Assembly: GCA_907163375.1 (NCBI GenBank)
Contig: CAJQUW010001819.1
Coordinates: 248,001 to 312,000 of the forward strand
Length of the DNA: 64,000 nucleotides
Reading direction: 5' to 3'
Source: Prostheceraeus crozeri
Lineage: Eukaryota > Platyhelminthes > Polycladida > Euryleptidae
Positions within the stretch are counted from its first letter, which is position 1; every line of letters begins with the position of its first letter. The notes below the pieces were generated by a model. It was not told the origin of the DNA. It did not search any database and saw only the letters and a list, made by a program, of their open reading frames with translations. The position numbers and the translations under genes are program-made. Positions 35,447 to 45,290 of this stretch are shown in pieces.

Positions 35447-36480
35447 CTCTGTTGTCATTTCGGGTTATGATTGATAGCAGCACAGACGCAGTTAATGTCA
35501 TCAATAAAATTTTGGAACGAAGTTTTCGGCAAGGGTGTGATTTCCCGCGACATGTTGATAATGAATGATGCCCTCTTGCAGAAGTTCAGGAAATTTTTAT
35601 TACTCTGGAGAAGTTATCTACTATCTTTTCCGGATCAGATGATATGCTATTCCAAATAAGCTGTACAAGATCGCTCAACGGATAAACTCATCGGTTTTAG
35701 AAAGGAAGGTTCCCAAAATGTTTAAGCAATGCTTTGTCTCTCCTGTGCCCAAGGCTTTAATAGCAAAGTTAAATCAACCTCGGCCTATTTGATTGCTCAG
35801 TATACCGCATAAACTTCTTGACCAACAAGTACTGAATTCTGTCAAAATGTCTCATCAATACCCCCACCTAAATTTCGCAACTGACCTATAAGCCTATGCC
35901 AAATACATCATCAACTGCAATAACTTTACAAGATCACTCGACAACCCTGACATAGCTTCGTGTGCCCTGCTCGCATGATTTTTGAAATGTTTTCGATTCA
36001 ATTTCACACGAAATCCTCTTGAGGAAAACTGTCAGACTATCTGTCTTGTCTCATGGATTTATAGTTACTTTCGATGAGTCAAGAAAAAATCAATACCGTA
36101 CTAAGCATAGAAATATGTGCTATTACTAGTGGAGACCCTGAAGGTTCTCTACTTGGTACCTTCCTATATACGGCATTGCATATTATTGCTTCGATCTATA
36201 TCCAAATAGTCAAAGTGCATTTGTCACAAAATACTTGGTACCTTCCTATATACGGCATTGCATATTATTGCTTCGATCTATATCCAAATAGTCAAAGTGC
36301 ATTTGTCACAAAATATGCAAATGACTTGTGTGAAGTAATTGCAGTCAAAAGTGACTGGAACAGTGGAGATCATGTTGACATTGAATATTCTTCACCACTG
36401 AAGTTGCTACAGAATTCAAATTGCTTGGTGCAACACGAACATCGAATTTATCGTGGCATAGTGATTTTTGTGCTTTAGAA
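35447..36480 (+). pseudogene. Heavily decayed non-LTR reverse transcriptase
   Basis: Reading across frames gives RT landmarks in order: LAEVQEIFITLEKLST with GSDD nearby (start of fingers), FKQCFVSPVPK, INLGLF with LLSIPHKLLDQQ, SWIYSYF, a weak GDPEGSLLGTFLY (PQGSLLGP-like) and KYANDL (YADD-like, second Asp lost). Many stops and frameshifts plus an 82-bp internal tandem duplication make it an old relic of the same general group as the 27-kb element. Confidence 0.65.
36151..36314. repeat. Exact 82-bp tandem duplication
   Basis: 36151-36232 and 36233-36314 are identical as read, beginning ACTTGGTACC. It lies in the decayed RT just after its GSLLGT box. An exact copy within an old relic suggests a recent duplication or an assembly artefact. 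Confidence 0.92.
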
Positions 36481-37599
36481 TCGATTTGCTCAAGGACACT
36501 ATTTTCTGCGCTTTTTCAGACTGGTTTGTCACATGAGTTATGGATTGTTTTGAATCGTTGATGTAAAACTCGACGTTTCATCTGTCCGTACTTGATGTGT
36601 GATAGCTCAACCAGACTCATCTTCATTCGCCACTCTGGCAAGCTGCGTGCGGTTGACACTCCGTTGCGGCTCCTGTGTGTCACGCCTTCTGCTTACTTTG
36701 CTTTGACTTTTGGTCAGCTACTTTGTACAGGGCTTCCACTCTTATCAAAAAGAAAAACCGGAAAGTCAAATCGGAATGGGCCCCCTAAATCGCGTAGTCG
36801 TGGGCCCCTCAAAATAAGAAACTTACGATCATTCGATATCACACAACCCGGTAATTCTTGAAAGCGTTCAAGCAGAAGTTGGGTATGTTCTAATAAAGAT
36901 GCTTCTGAATCCTCACAGTTAGCAAGTAAATTTATAAAATAATTACTGATGCTTATTCAATCATCAGTTTCAACAAGGTGCACTAGAATGCATGACTTGA
37001 GTAGCTACTATTTTCAGGAGAACCGTTTTCGAAGGTTAGACTGAGTAGCCTATACTACAAATACCCCTCTACCAGCCGCCAATGCAAAATCAGCATGAAG
37101 TTATTGAACGATTGACGATTTCAGCTCGATATAAAGACTGCATATTATTAAATAATCTACATCTAGGCCTATGGATGATTTTACTTAACTATTTCAATGA
37201 CAACCTTCTTCACTTCGTTCAAAAATTTTACATTCAAATTTATAATGCACTATTCTCGTGCAGCTTTGTCATTTTCTAATAATCGTGCCATGACGTCACA
37301 CGGTGCAAGATCCCGTCTTTATTGTTAAGAATTTTCATGAAACCACTAAGAAATTACTGTTCAGCTGTTCGACGTTTGGAAGACTTCCTCAGCAGAGCGG
37401 TCTGGTAAGAGCAGACATATTCATACAAAATTCATGGTCAGCGCGGTCTAAATGCTTGGGCAGGCATTTCTGTAAGCCATTTTTTTGGGAGAGTCATTAT
37501 TCTTTCGAGAAATTGTGAATGTGTGGTAAAACCTTCCTTTCTATGCTATATGAAATATACCGAATGTCATGAAGGATAGGAACATCTCATTCTGTAGGA
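36481..37599. other. Non-coding stretch
   Basis: The frame at 36592-36861 reads basic residues with no domain. No other feature recognised. Confidence 0.35.
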
Positions 37600-37976
37600 G
37601 GGCTCGGCCAAGCGAAAATGAACAGCAACATCAAAAAACAAAGTTCCGATTTAAGATTTCTAACGTATGTTTTCTTATAGCTAATATTCTGAAGTTTTTG
37701 TAACAGATCGAGTTTTTGTCATGACATCTATATTTAGCCAGAAAATTGAAATTCAAGTTAGATGATTTTTTTTATTTCAACGCAATATATTTTCAGCGTT
37801 TTTTGGATTTTTTTTCTTTCTCGTATCTCTATTAAACGTTTGATTGGACTTAAATGATTCACTTCATGAGCGACTGTTAGGTAAAGTTAAGCGATTTTAC
37901 CATTATTCATTTGATTTAGAAATCATTGATAAGTATTTCATGGCTGAGACAGAAAGGTGACATTTGAGTTTGCCAT

Positions 37977-37991
37977 TGTGATTCCGTTACC
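37977..37991 (+). repeat. Transposon motif TGTGATTCCGTTACC, copy 1
   Basis: Exact 15-mer inside the 37600-41341 element, about 380 bp from its left end. Confidence 0.85.
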
Positions 37992-38143
37992 AAAAAACAT
38001 CATTTTATTTTTCTTATTCTCAAGGCTCTTGTAGAAAGATGCTGATATCATGTCAAAGCAAGCATATTTATCATAGTCAACTGCTGGTGTAATGGAGATT
38101 TCATAATTAATATATTTTCTCATTGAAAATGACAGTGCTTTTG

Positions 38144-38173
38144 TGTGATTCCGTTACCGGTAACGGAATCACA
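38144..38173. repeat. Perfect 30-bp palindrome of the transposon motif, copies 2 and 3
   Basis: TGTGATTCCGTTACC is followed at once by its exact reverse complement. It lies 208 bp downstream of the transposase stop codon. Possible binding site for a dimer. Confidence 0.92.
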
Positions 38174-38381
38174 TCATCCGTTTATCGATAAATGTTATAT
38201 AAGTCACAATAATTATGCCCCGCAGATGGTCAATAACACCAAATATCAAGAAAAACAAATGTTTTAGTTAAAAAACAATCATTTTTGACATGTATGAGCC
38301 CGTGATTTGAAAGGATAAATTACAAAAGCAGAGATTTCATGCTAGGCCAATAAGCACTCTAGTTATGATGAAACTGTCCGA

Positions 38382-40436
38382 TCATTTCATGGCATACTTT
38401 TGCATCATCGCACGTTGCTGATCACTGAACTTGAACGAATATCGAAGCCTTGCAGTTCCCAATGTGCTGATTTGTGGTTCGGGACACACAAAAGGCGCGT
38501 TTTTAATATCCTCGCTGCTAGAGTCGGCATCATCAGGATCTCGGTAAATCCCGAAGCTTCCTGTGCTTTGCAGATACCTGATTTTCATTTTGTTCGTGGT
38601 GGTGCTGCACACTGCGGCAACATAGAGAATGGAACGACCTCTTTCTGTTGGTATGGGAATTGTGACATAAATTCCTGGCTTCATAGATGCCGGCTGGTCT
38701 TCGGAGATTCCGGTGACAGATGAAACCTGTTGAACTAGCACATGCAGTTCTGGAGATGGCTGCATTGAGTAATTTGATAAGGTAAACGATACCTGGATCG
38801 ACAGTCCGCACACAATGAATGCGTGCCTGGAATGGCGATTGCACTACCACCAGATTGCATCAAGTTCTGTTCTTCGCCTCTCAATCTCCATATTTGGCAC
38901 ATAAAGAATCTTGATAGTGTCAAGTGCTTGGCACATGCAGCGTAGTCAGCAGCTGACTTAACAAGGTATCTCCTGCTCATGATGGCGCGATGCACAAGCC
39001 TTTTGACAGTGCCGCCAACCCCGTCGACAGCTCCCTTTCCATGCGACGTAGCGAAGAAATGCCAGTTGACTACCAAGCCCTTCGTCTGCTTCATACATGA
39101 GATAAGGTAGGCATAAATTTCTGCTTGAAATTCTGTGCCGCTCCATCAGAGAAAATGTCAATGTGAGTCAGATTAGTAGTCTTCTCAGTCTTGATCTGGT
39201 CGATGATTGTTTCAAGCATTACTGCAGAAGTATATTTATCGTGAGATAACCGATCTGAGACAACAGCAAAAGAAGTGGTCCCTTCTTTAGTCCATACAAC
39301 GCCGAAAACACAGTGACCTGCTTGTGTACCAATGACCACTCTGGATCTCATCTTGTTCAATTATGGATGCATTTTCACTGAAATCTACCTGCAACACAGC
39401 ATGGTGCTGATGAGGGGTAGTGTGCATTCGCTGAAACGCTGACGACTGCTCTTTCTTAATGAAGCAATGGATCTTGAAAGCAGGAAGCTTCTCAGCCAGG
39501 GAGGACATGGCATCCCATACGGTACCACACAGTTCAGTCTTTTCTGGTTGTCCTTCGGCATTCCGCACCCATTGAAGCCACTTGATCTGCTCCCCGGCCA
39601 CGGCATCATCAACTGATGTCAACAAGCAATCGACTGAAACTTTCTCTTTACAGTTTTCACAATGTCCGAACATGCAATCTTCCCTATTGGGATCACACGC
39701 GATAGCTTGCAGAAGTTCAATGTTAGTAGTTGGAGCACTCGAGACGGACTTCATGCCCTGTAGAAGGAAATCGACGTTGGCGTGATAAATGCAGACACAA
39801 ACATTATGTGGCATCTTATCTTTGTAAAGAACCACATCTGGACGTAAGGTCTTGAATGCAGAAAGTTTCACTGAGTCGTTAGGATACTCTTCTCGATACA
39901 ATGCAAATACCTCGCGGATTGTCATCAACAAGTACCGACGTTGTTCCTTCACTTTGATGCCGTCACGGATCACTATGATTGAATCTTTTCTCCCCGGTGC
40001 CATCCAGGCAATGTGGTTGCGAAGGTAAAATTGTTGTACTCTTGCTTCAACTTCCCGTGATAACTTGTTGTGCGGAGTCGTTGGAGTCTTGATATCACGA
40101 GACGGGATTTCTTCCGTATCACATTATGTCCGCATAATCTTCTTCAACTTCCGAGGAGACCGAGGCAAGGCTGCCCTAGCTCGATTCACAGCGCGAGCGA
40201 GACTAGATTTCGCCTGATACGGTTCTTTGTCACCTTCTGATCTTTCTTTATGGCACGCCATCTTCGCATCTTTTCTCAGTGCTTCTTCTTAGAAAGATCA
40301 GGATTGGCAGCTCTGGCTCTCTTCTTTCGCTCACAGTCTTTCCGCTTCCATATTTCTGGTCCCATCTTCGCTTTCTTCCTTTCCCGATAGCGACGTTGCT
40401 TCTCAGCTGCGGTAAGTGGCACCTTCCCGGTAGCAC
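38382..40436 (-). pseudogene. Uncharacterised transposon protein, about 680 codons, frameshifted
   Basis: Read from 40436 down to the TAA before 38382. The N-terminus is very basic (AAEKQRRYRERKKAKMGPEI), likely DNA-binding. Then VQQFYLRNHIAWMAPGRKDS, a Cys/His-containing segment (LRPDVVL, HNVCVCIYHANVD, DPNREDCMFGHCENC), and a core with three acidic blocks: LQVDFSENASI, THIDIFSDGAAQNFKQKF and FFATSHGKGAVDGVGGTVKR. The last 90 residues resemble a small Tudor-like region. Similar proteins occur, unnamed, in fish, echinoderm and cnidarian genomes; this is recalled rather than searched. The acidic blocks suggest an RNase H-like transposase. Breaks: TGA near 40278, a shift near 40215, TAA near 40131, shifts near 39315, 39110 and 38800. 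Confidence 0.7.
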
Positions 40437-40483
40437 TAATTCATTCAGTCAGTAGCAAAAATGTATTGAAGGCTGAAGGATTC

Positions 40484-40740
40484 CAGGAATCCTTGAGGCT
40501 GGGAATCTCAGGTAATCTATCTATAGATATGAAGTATTTTGGAATTTTTCAGTGAACCGATAAGAGCCAATTACTATTCGATAAGGTTGAAATCAAACCA
40601 GAATTGAGAATGTGACTACGTAAGTTTTCCAGGAATCCTTGACACAGCGGGGAGTCCCAGAATACCTATTTATAGATTTGAAGTATCATGTCAGTGAGCA
40701 CAGTCACCACTGTGATTCGATATGTTAGAATAATCCTAAA
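40484..40740. repeat. Imperfect tandem duplication upstream of the transposase
   Basis: Two related units starting TTCCAGGAATCCTTGA at about 40489 and 40628, spaced about 139 bp, both followed by CTAT-TATAGAT-TGAAGTAT. They lie 5' of the minus-strand transposase, so may be promoter or binding-site duplications. Confidence 0.6.
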
Positions 40741-40937
40741 AGCACGCCATCCTAACCACGAACCTATCCTACCTCCTTAATAAAACGCAAATACGGGTGC
40801 ATTCGTTACATGCAATGTAAATAGCCTTCATGCTTTCTAAACATTGAAAGTAAACCATGAAAATGCTTAATACTTGTAGAGATATGATAAACAAGTCGGA
40901 AAATGTTTCACGTCTTAACCTAATTTTCTTCAACATT

Positions 40938-40952
40938 TGTGATTCCGTTACC
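40938..40952 (+). repeat. Transposon motif TGTGATTCCGTTACC, copy 4
   Basis: Exact 15-mer in the right sub-terminal part of the 37600-41341 element. Confidence 0.85.
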
Positions 40953-41135
40953 ACGTTTGGTCAAATATTTGGTCAGTTTTATAATGGAAGTATTGTATCA
41001 AATATCCCAATACTTGAAATAAAGTTAGGCCAAGCAACCTAAAATAGCATAAAATAATCGAAACCAATATCTTTGCAGAGGAACAGCATGTTTAGATCCA
41101 TTCACTGAACCTATGAAAAAGTCATGTCCAAATCA

Positions 41136-41149
41136 CGTGATTCCGTTAC
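41136..41149 (+). repeat. Transposon motif, copy 5, one end diverged
   Basis: CGTGATTCCGTTAC, matching the 15-mer except for its first base and the last C. Confidence 0.75.
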
Positions 41150-41312
41150 TATTGACTTGCGCGCCTGTAAAACATATATCAATATATTTTTCAAAGTTGA
41201 TACTATGCCTGCTTGGAGGACCGATCATGCCCATAAACATCGCGCATTTCGTTAGTTTATCAGATGTTTCTTTACTGAGTACTAGTCTCATGAAAATGTG
41301 TAAATGCTCAAA

Positions 41313-41327
41313 TGTGATTCCGTTACC
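41313..41327 (+). repeat. Transposon motif TGTGATTCCGTTACC, copy 6, abutting the right TIR
   Basis: Exact 15-mer whose last C is the first base of the right terminal inverted repeat. Confidence 0.88.
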
Positions 41328-41341
41328 GCTTGGCCGAGCCC

Positions 41342-42159
41342 AGAATTCGTTTCCAAAATTTGAAATTTGCAATGCAATCTGCTAATTCGTGTTTGCATTT
41401 CATACACGAAGGTGAGCTGCCGGATTTCCAAGCACATCCACCTACCGATGGTCAGTGGAAAGAGTTGCTGATTTACTGCACTGCTGGCGGCTAAAAAGTC
41501 AAAAACGCTTGCAGTTCAGCCTGAAGAAGCTTCATCAGTACTTCTAGCTCCGGCAGTTATTCAAATCAAACCTTGCTCTCATCTCTTGTACTTCAAACAT
41601 AATAAAAAACAATTATATCTAAGAAAAACTTTTGGCTTTCAAACAAGATTATGACAGCTATTTGATAAAGGTTGAGCCGCCATGGCATAAGTAAACGCAA
41701 AATCAACACGAAAAGAACTTCTGTAGTTGTTTACGAGATTTCAATTTTCGCTGGTATCTTCGCCGAAATTTAGTCGCATTTGCAGCAAGTGATCGTACAA
41801 AATATTCTTTCTTCACTCCCTTGTGTTTCCGAAACTTTTTATATTTTTCTTTCATATTTTTCTGGCAGACGCTTATTGAAAAATACGTTTTGGAGAGCAT
41901 CAAAGCCATCAGAACTCAATTCATATGAGACTCCATAAAAACGTATTACAACTTTTTCGTAAAGCATTCCCATCTAAATTTATTTATTATTTCAAAACCT
42001 TCATTACTTGCGTTTCGTCCAGTTTCTTAGGATTGACGAAAAGATCACTGACATCCTTGTACAAGAATCTTCTGCTAAAGAGTCAAGCGGATTTTTTAGA
42101 AAGATCTGCTTTGAATTTGATCACCTTTAAAAATTGCAGGGTCTTTAAGGTCACCTAAC
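41342..42159. other. Non-coding stretch
   Basis: No gene recognised. The minus-strand frame 41703-41909 is Lys/Arg-rich without a domain. Confidence 0.35.
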
Positions 42160-42835
42160 AATCTGCATAGCACCGATCACAATTTTAAAGAGCCCTACAT
42201 CATCTAAAAAGGCCCCACATGCTTTTACCTTTAAGGGTGCCGGTCGCTATCATATAGGCCTTTACAATCTCAAGAGGTCTATTCACATCTAAAAAGAGCC
42301 CTTCAAAAACTAAAAGAGTTGCCGTTCACATTCTCTAAGGGCTGCTTCACAAATTCTTATGGATCCTTTCAAAATGGGACTAATATCTAAATAAAAAATC
42401 TAAATATGACCACTTCACGATCTGAAAGGGCCTCTTCACAATCTCAAAAGGGACCCTTACGCAGTCTCAAAAGGGCCCCTCGCCATCCCAAAGGGCCCCT
42501 TACGCAGTCTCAAAAGTGTCCCATCACGATCTTTAAGTGCCACTGCACAATCTCAAAAGGGCCCCTCACGATCTTGAAGTGGTACTGCACAATTTCAAAA
42601 GGGCCCCCTAACGATCTTAACGGTCCCCTTCGCAGTCTCAAAAGGGACTCATCACGATTTAAAAGGGGCCCCTTCGCACTCTCAAAGGGGTCTCTTCACG
42701 ATCTCAAAAGGGACCCTCATGATGCTAAAGGGGCCCCTTCGCAGTCTCAAAAGGGCCGCCGCACGATCTTAAAAGGCCCTTTCACAATCTTAAAGGGCCC
42801 ACTCTCATTATCAAAAGGGCTCTTCAAAATCTGAA
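42160..42835. repeat. Degenerate minisatellite, unit about 24 bp, GGGCCC-rich
   Basis: Many variants of TCTCAAAAGGGCCCCTTCAC recur about every 22-26 bases, most regular between 42410 and 42810. It gives a spurious plus-strand frame at 42406-42834 made of Lys-Gly-Pro and Ser repeats. It lies in intron 1 of the TLCD gene. Confidence 0.85.
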
Positions 42836-44027
42836 ATAGTTCAAAGCCCAAATTATTTGTTCCTTGACCTAACATTTTCCACTACCGGTACTTAGTTTAT
42901 TCTAAACAAAACCGGAAATCCTGTTAAAACCGGAAGAGTGACAACCCTGTTTGTATCTTAAAAATACCATAATTACATAAGAGTGCATACTTCGACGGTT
43001 TTATCATCGCGATGCTTAATTTCGGCATTTCCCATGAGCTACCGCAATGAAGATGTAATTAGCAAGAACAGTGATAGCAGAATGAATTCCATGACGCGCA
43101 GCCGAAGCACACAAAGACAATAGAACAACAGTGAGTGAGTGGAACTCACAAATTGGAGTTACTCGTGTATCTATATACAGCGTATGTATAAAGAGCAGCA
43201 GGACATCTACCGATCCCCATGCAAGATATCCATCATGAGAACTAGACGTAGGAGAAACATAAAAATTGAACTATTTCATGCTTTGTGCCATTTAGACAGC
43301 ATGACAGGTGGTCAATTACACGCTGGAGGAGGGCAATGGCTATTGTTACTATTCTTTGGCAATAACAAAGCCTGTAGCCTAGTCATTCCTATTTTTTCCG
43401 CTGCGAATATATGTAACAAATTTCCGACTTAATATTATTCACACATGGTTTTGAGATTGATAAAGCAAAGGCCCATGCAGTATATAGCGTTACCGACTTT
43501 GTTAAGCTGCTTTTGTTCAGGCTTAAATACATAATACAATGTCGACCAACACCCTAATCCCATGACCATACCGGTAAGTGCTTGATTCCTCTGCGAAAAA
43601 GACAGCAATAAAATAGATATAATTTGATCAACTGCACTTTGATTAGATAATCATTTGTTTGCGACTCCACTTCGCATCACTCATGTAAGACATAACTCAA
43701 GAATTTAATAGCAGGCCTACAACTTAATTTCAATTCATAGTCAAGTTCAAAAATTTACATAGTAACCATGGCCTCGGCTTTCATCATTACTATTGAATCG
43801 AAGCAGATCCACCTCCTTGATAGCCATTCATCCCTGAGATACAGTAGCAGTCTAATAAAACTATCGGAAGCAATAATATTCCCATTTGTTTTGAGTTAAC
43901 TTTCTTGAGGATCAACTTTCCCGGAAGCACCAATCTAGACAGCCAAGGGTCGTTTGGCCTACCACCAACTATCTGCTACAATTATGCACCACCTTAGTTA
44001 AATTGAACGAAATGCTGCAATCCTTAC
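42836..44027. other. TLCD intron 1, 5' part, non-coding
   Basis: No feature recognised other than intron sequence next to the exon 1 donor. Confidence 0.35.
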
Positions 44028-44263
44028 CATGATAGATCCCAAGAACCAACAATAAAGGCATGAATCCAAGACAGAAACAAATTCCGCCATTTCCATGTTT
44101 CGTCTTTTCCTTGCGCTAGAATTGATTTAGGAGGGCCAGAGTATGCGACCACTCTGTTCAGGATGTGAAATAACAAAAAAGTTGCACTTAATCCTAAAAA
44201 TCCTAGCCGTGTGTCAATAACAGCAGCTTGGGACGTTGAATCAATTTTTACGGTATCAGCCAT
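44028..44263 (-). CDS. TLCD1/2-like TLC-domain membrane protein, exon 1 (start)
   Basis: Codes residues 1-78 plus two bases. The ATG at 44263 is the first in frame and is followed by a short polar leader, a hydrophobic helix (LGFLGLSATFLLFHILNRVV) and the family motif WKWRNLFLSWIHAFIVGSW, which matches the W-x-W-x-N-x-x-VS-x-HS block that opens the TLC domain in TLCD1 and TLCD2. The donor is ATG|GTAAGG at 44027. The full protein, assembled from four exons, is 329 residues, somewhat longer than human TLCD2 because of its polar tail. TLCD proteins are multi-pass plasma-membrane proteins that restrain polyunsaturated phospholipid levels. Alternative: another TLCD family member such as TLCD4, less likely given the WKWRN block. 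Confidence 0.92.
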
Positions 44264-44523
44264 GGCATTTCTCGAAAAACCATGTGCGACAACAATAGTT
44301 GCTATAACAAAGTGAGGTAACCATTAATCATAAACTGAAAAGAAGCATTTATACTAATATCAAAAAATTTACAACAAAAAATATTTTTTTGATAGTGACT
44401 CAAATACAAAAATCGCTAGTTTTGGCAAGTAAGACAAAAATAGTTTTGTTTGTCTACTTGCAATAGTGTAAACAGTGATCTTTAAATTTTCGATGTTGTA
44501 TCTAAGTAACATATGATGTTACC
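44264..44523. promoter_or_regulatory. Shared bidirectional promoter interval
   Basis: The 260 bp between the ATG of the minus-strand TLCD gene (44263) and the ATG of the plus-strand TBC-like gene (44524). It must hold both 5' UTRs and transcription starts unless upstream non-coding exons exist. It is AT-rich with no clear TATA box. An imperfect hairpin (GCAAGTAAGACAAA with TTTGTCTACTTGC, 44424-44461) lies inside. Function is inferred from gene layout only. Confidence 0.5.
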
Positions 44524-44610
44524 ATGAATGCTGGAAATCTGCACTTGTCTTCTGAATCTAGATACCCTAAATGGCTGATTAAAGGTTTTGAAGACATAAT
44601 AGATTCACGA
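44524..44610 (+). CDS. TBC-like protein of unknown identity, exon 1
   Basis: Starts at ATG 44524 and codes 29 residues (MNAGNLHLSSESRYPKWLIK then GFEDIIDSR), ending in a consensus donor CGA|GTAAGT at phase 0. The next exon, 48680, also begins at phase 0. The head-to-head position 260 bp from the TLCD start supports a genuine first coding exon. The protein is not recognised by name; later exons show TBC-like character, which would suggest Rab GTPase regulation. Confidence 0.6.
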
Positions 44611-44680
44611 GTAAGTGCTTATTTGAAAACATTTTTTTTATTTGCCGGTCGATGTTTAGGCCTATGTCATTTTGAGGTCG

Positions 44681-44720
44681 TCAGGAAAGGCATCCGGACC
44701 CCGACTGGAATCTTTACATA
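44681..44720 (+). mobile_element. SINE core fragment
   Basis: GTCGTCAGGAAAGGCATCCGG is similar to the core shared by the SINE copies at 46.6 and 47.2 kb. Confidence 0.45.
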
Positions 44721-44735
44721 TTTTTCTGGATTAAT

Positions 44736-45150
44736 CCGGCGCGCCGGCGCGATCAATAAGCGATATTTTCTAAAATAGAACATATCCCGGCGCGCTGGCG
44801 CGCCGGAATCTTAGAATTTCTATAAATGGCGCATTCCCCCGCGCGCCGGCGCGGCGCGCTTTGGCCTTTGATGAAGTACATTTTAGGATACTAACGGAGT
44901 AGTAACAAACAGTATACTGTAGAGAGTACTAAATAATAATGATCAAAAAATATAAATACTACTTTTAAGTAACGAACACGGTTAAGTATGAGATATCGTT
45001 ACATTTATTGAGTAGAATCTATAAATAGAATTTGGTGCCGGCGCGCTTTAATCCGGAAGGATCTATAAATAGATTTTGCTGCCGGCGCGCCAGCGCGCCT
45101 TAGTCTGGAATAATCTATAAATAGAATTTGGTGCCGGCGCACAATCCGGC
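44736..45150. repeat. CpG-rich repeat block with GGCGCGCC motifs
   Basis: Very GC-rich palindromic strings such as CCGGCGCGCCGGCGCG, CCGGCGCGCTGGCGCG and GCCGGCGCGCCAGCGC alternate with AT-rich spacers. From about 45010 to 45150 a unit near 50 bp (ATCTATAAATAGAATTTGGT followed by GCCGGCGCGC) repeats three times. Intact CpG runs stand out against an AT-rich surround. It lies in intron 1 of the TBC-like gene and is flanked by SINE fragments. Confidence 0.8.
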
Positions 45151-45159
45151 GAGCTTGAT

Positions 45160-45290
45160 GTAAGATTCCATTCACGATCCGGACTAGAAGATCACAACGC
45201 TCCAAATTAAAGTCTGACTGTGTCAGCACTGTACAAGCCCCAAGGGAAGGGGAGTTGTGACGTTGACCCATCATCCATCATTTAGACCTA
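45160..45290 (+). mobile_element. SINE tail copy
   Basis: CCGGACTAGAAGATCACAACG ... AAGTCTGACTGTGTCAGCAC ... CCATCATCCATCAT aligns with the 46.6-kb copy, lacking the tRNA-derived head. Confidence 0.7.

Larger units (their letters stand above)
37600..41341 (-). mobile_element. 3.74-kb DNA transposon with uncharacterised RNase H-like transposase
   Basis: Exact 15-bp terminal inverted repeats: GGGCTCGGCCAAGCG at 37600-37614 and its complement at 41327-41341. Between them lies one degenerate minus-strand protein gene (38382-40436) and six copies of a 15-bp motif TGTGATTCCGTTACC. Target duplication is unclear; flanks AGGA and AGAA are at best a decayed 4-mer. The repeated motif adjoins the right terminal repeat directly (41313-41327), so it is probably part of the transposase-binding region. 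The superfamily was not recognised. Confidence 0.75.
9542..44263 (-). other. Whole TLCD1/2-like gene, four coding exons
   Basis: Extent of the gene from start codon (44261-44263) to stop codon (9542-9544). The four coding exons total 990 nt, that is 329 residues plus stop. Intron phases are 2, 1 and 0, each matching on both sides, and all introns are GT-AG. Introns are about 18.8, 4.7 and 10.2 kb and hold most of the mobile elements of this window. The symbol is withheld because TLCD1 and TLCD2 cannot be separated for an invertebrate ortholog. Confidence 0.9.

Noticed and set aside
42406..42834. 142-codon basic Gly-Pro-Lys repeat protein
   Set aside because: Produced entirely by the GGGCCC minisatellite; no flanking exon signals.
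45005..45274. Arg-rich minus-strand frame with repeated RRHQILFID
   Set aside because: Translation of the roughly 50-bp CpG-rich tandem unit, not a gene.
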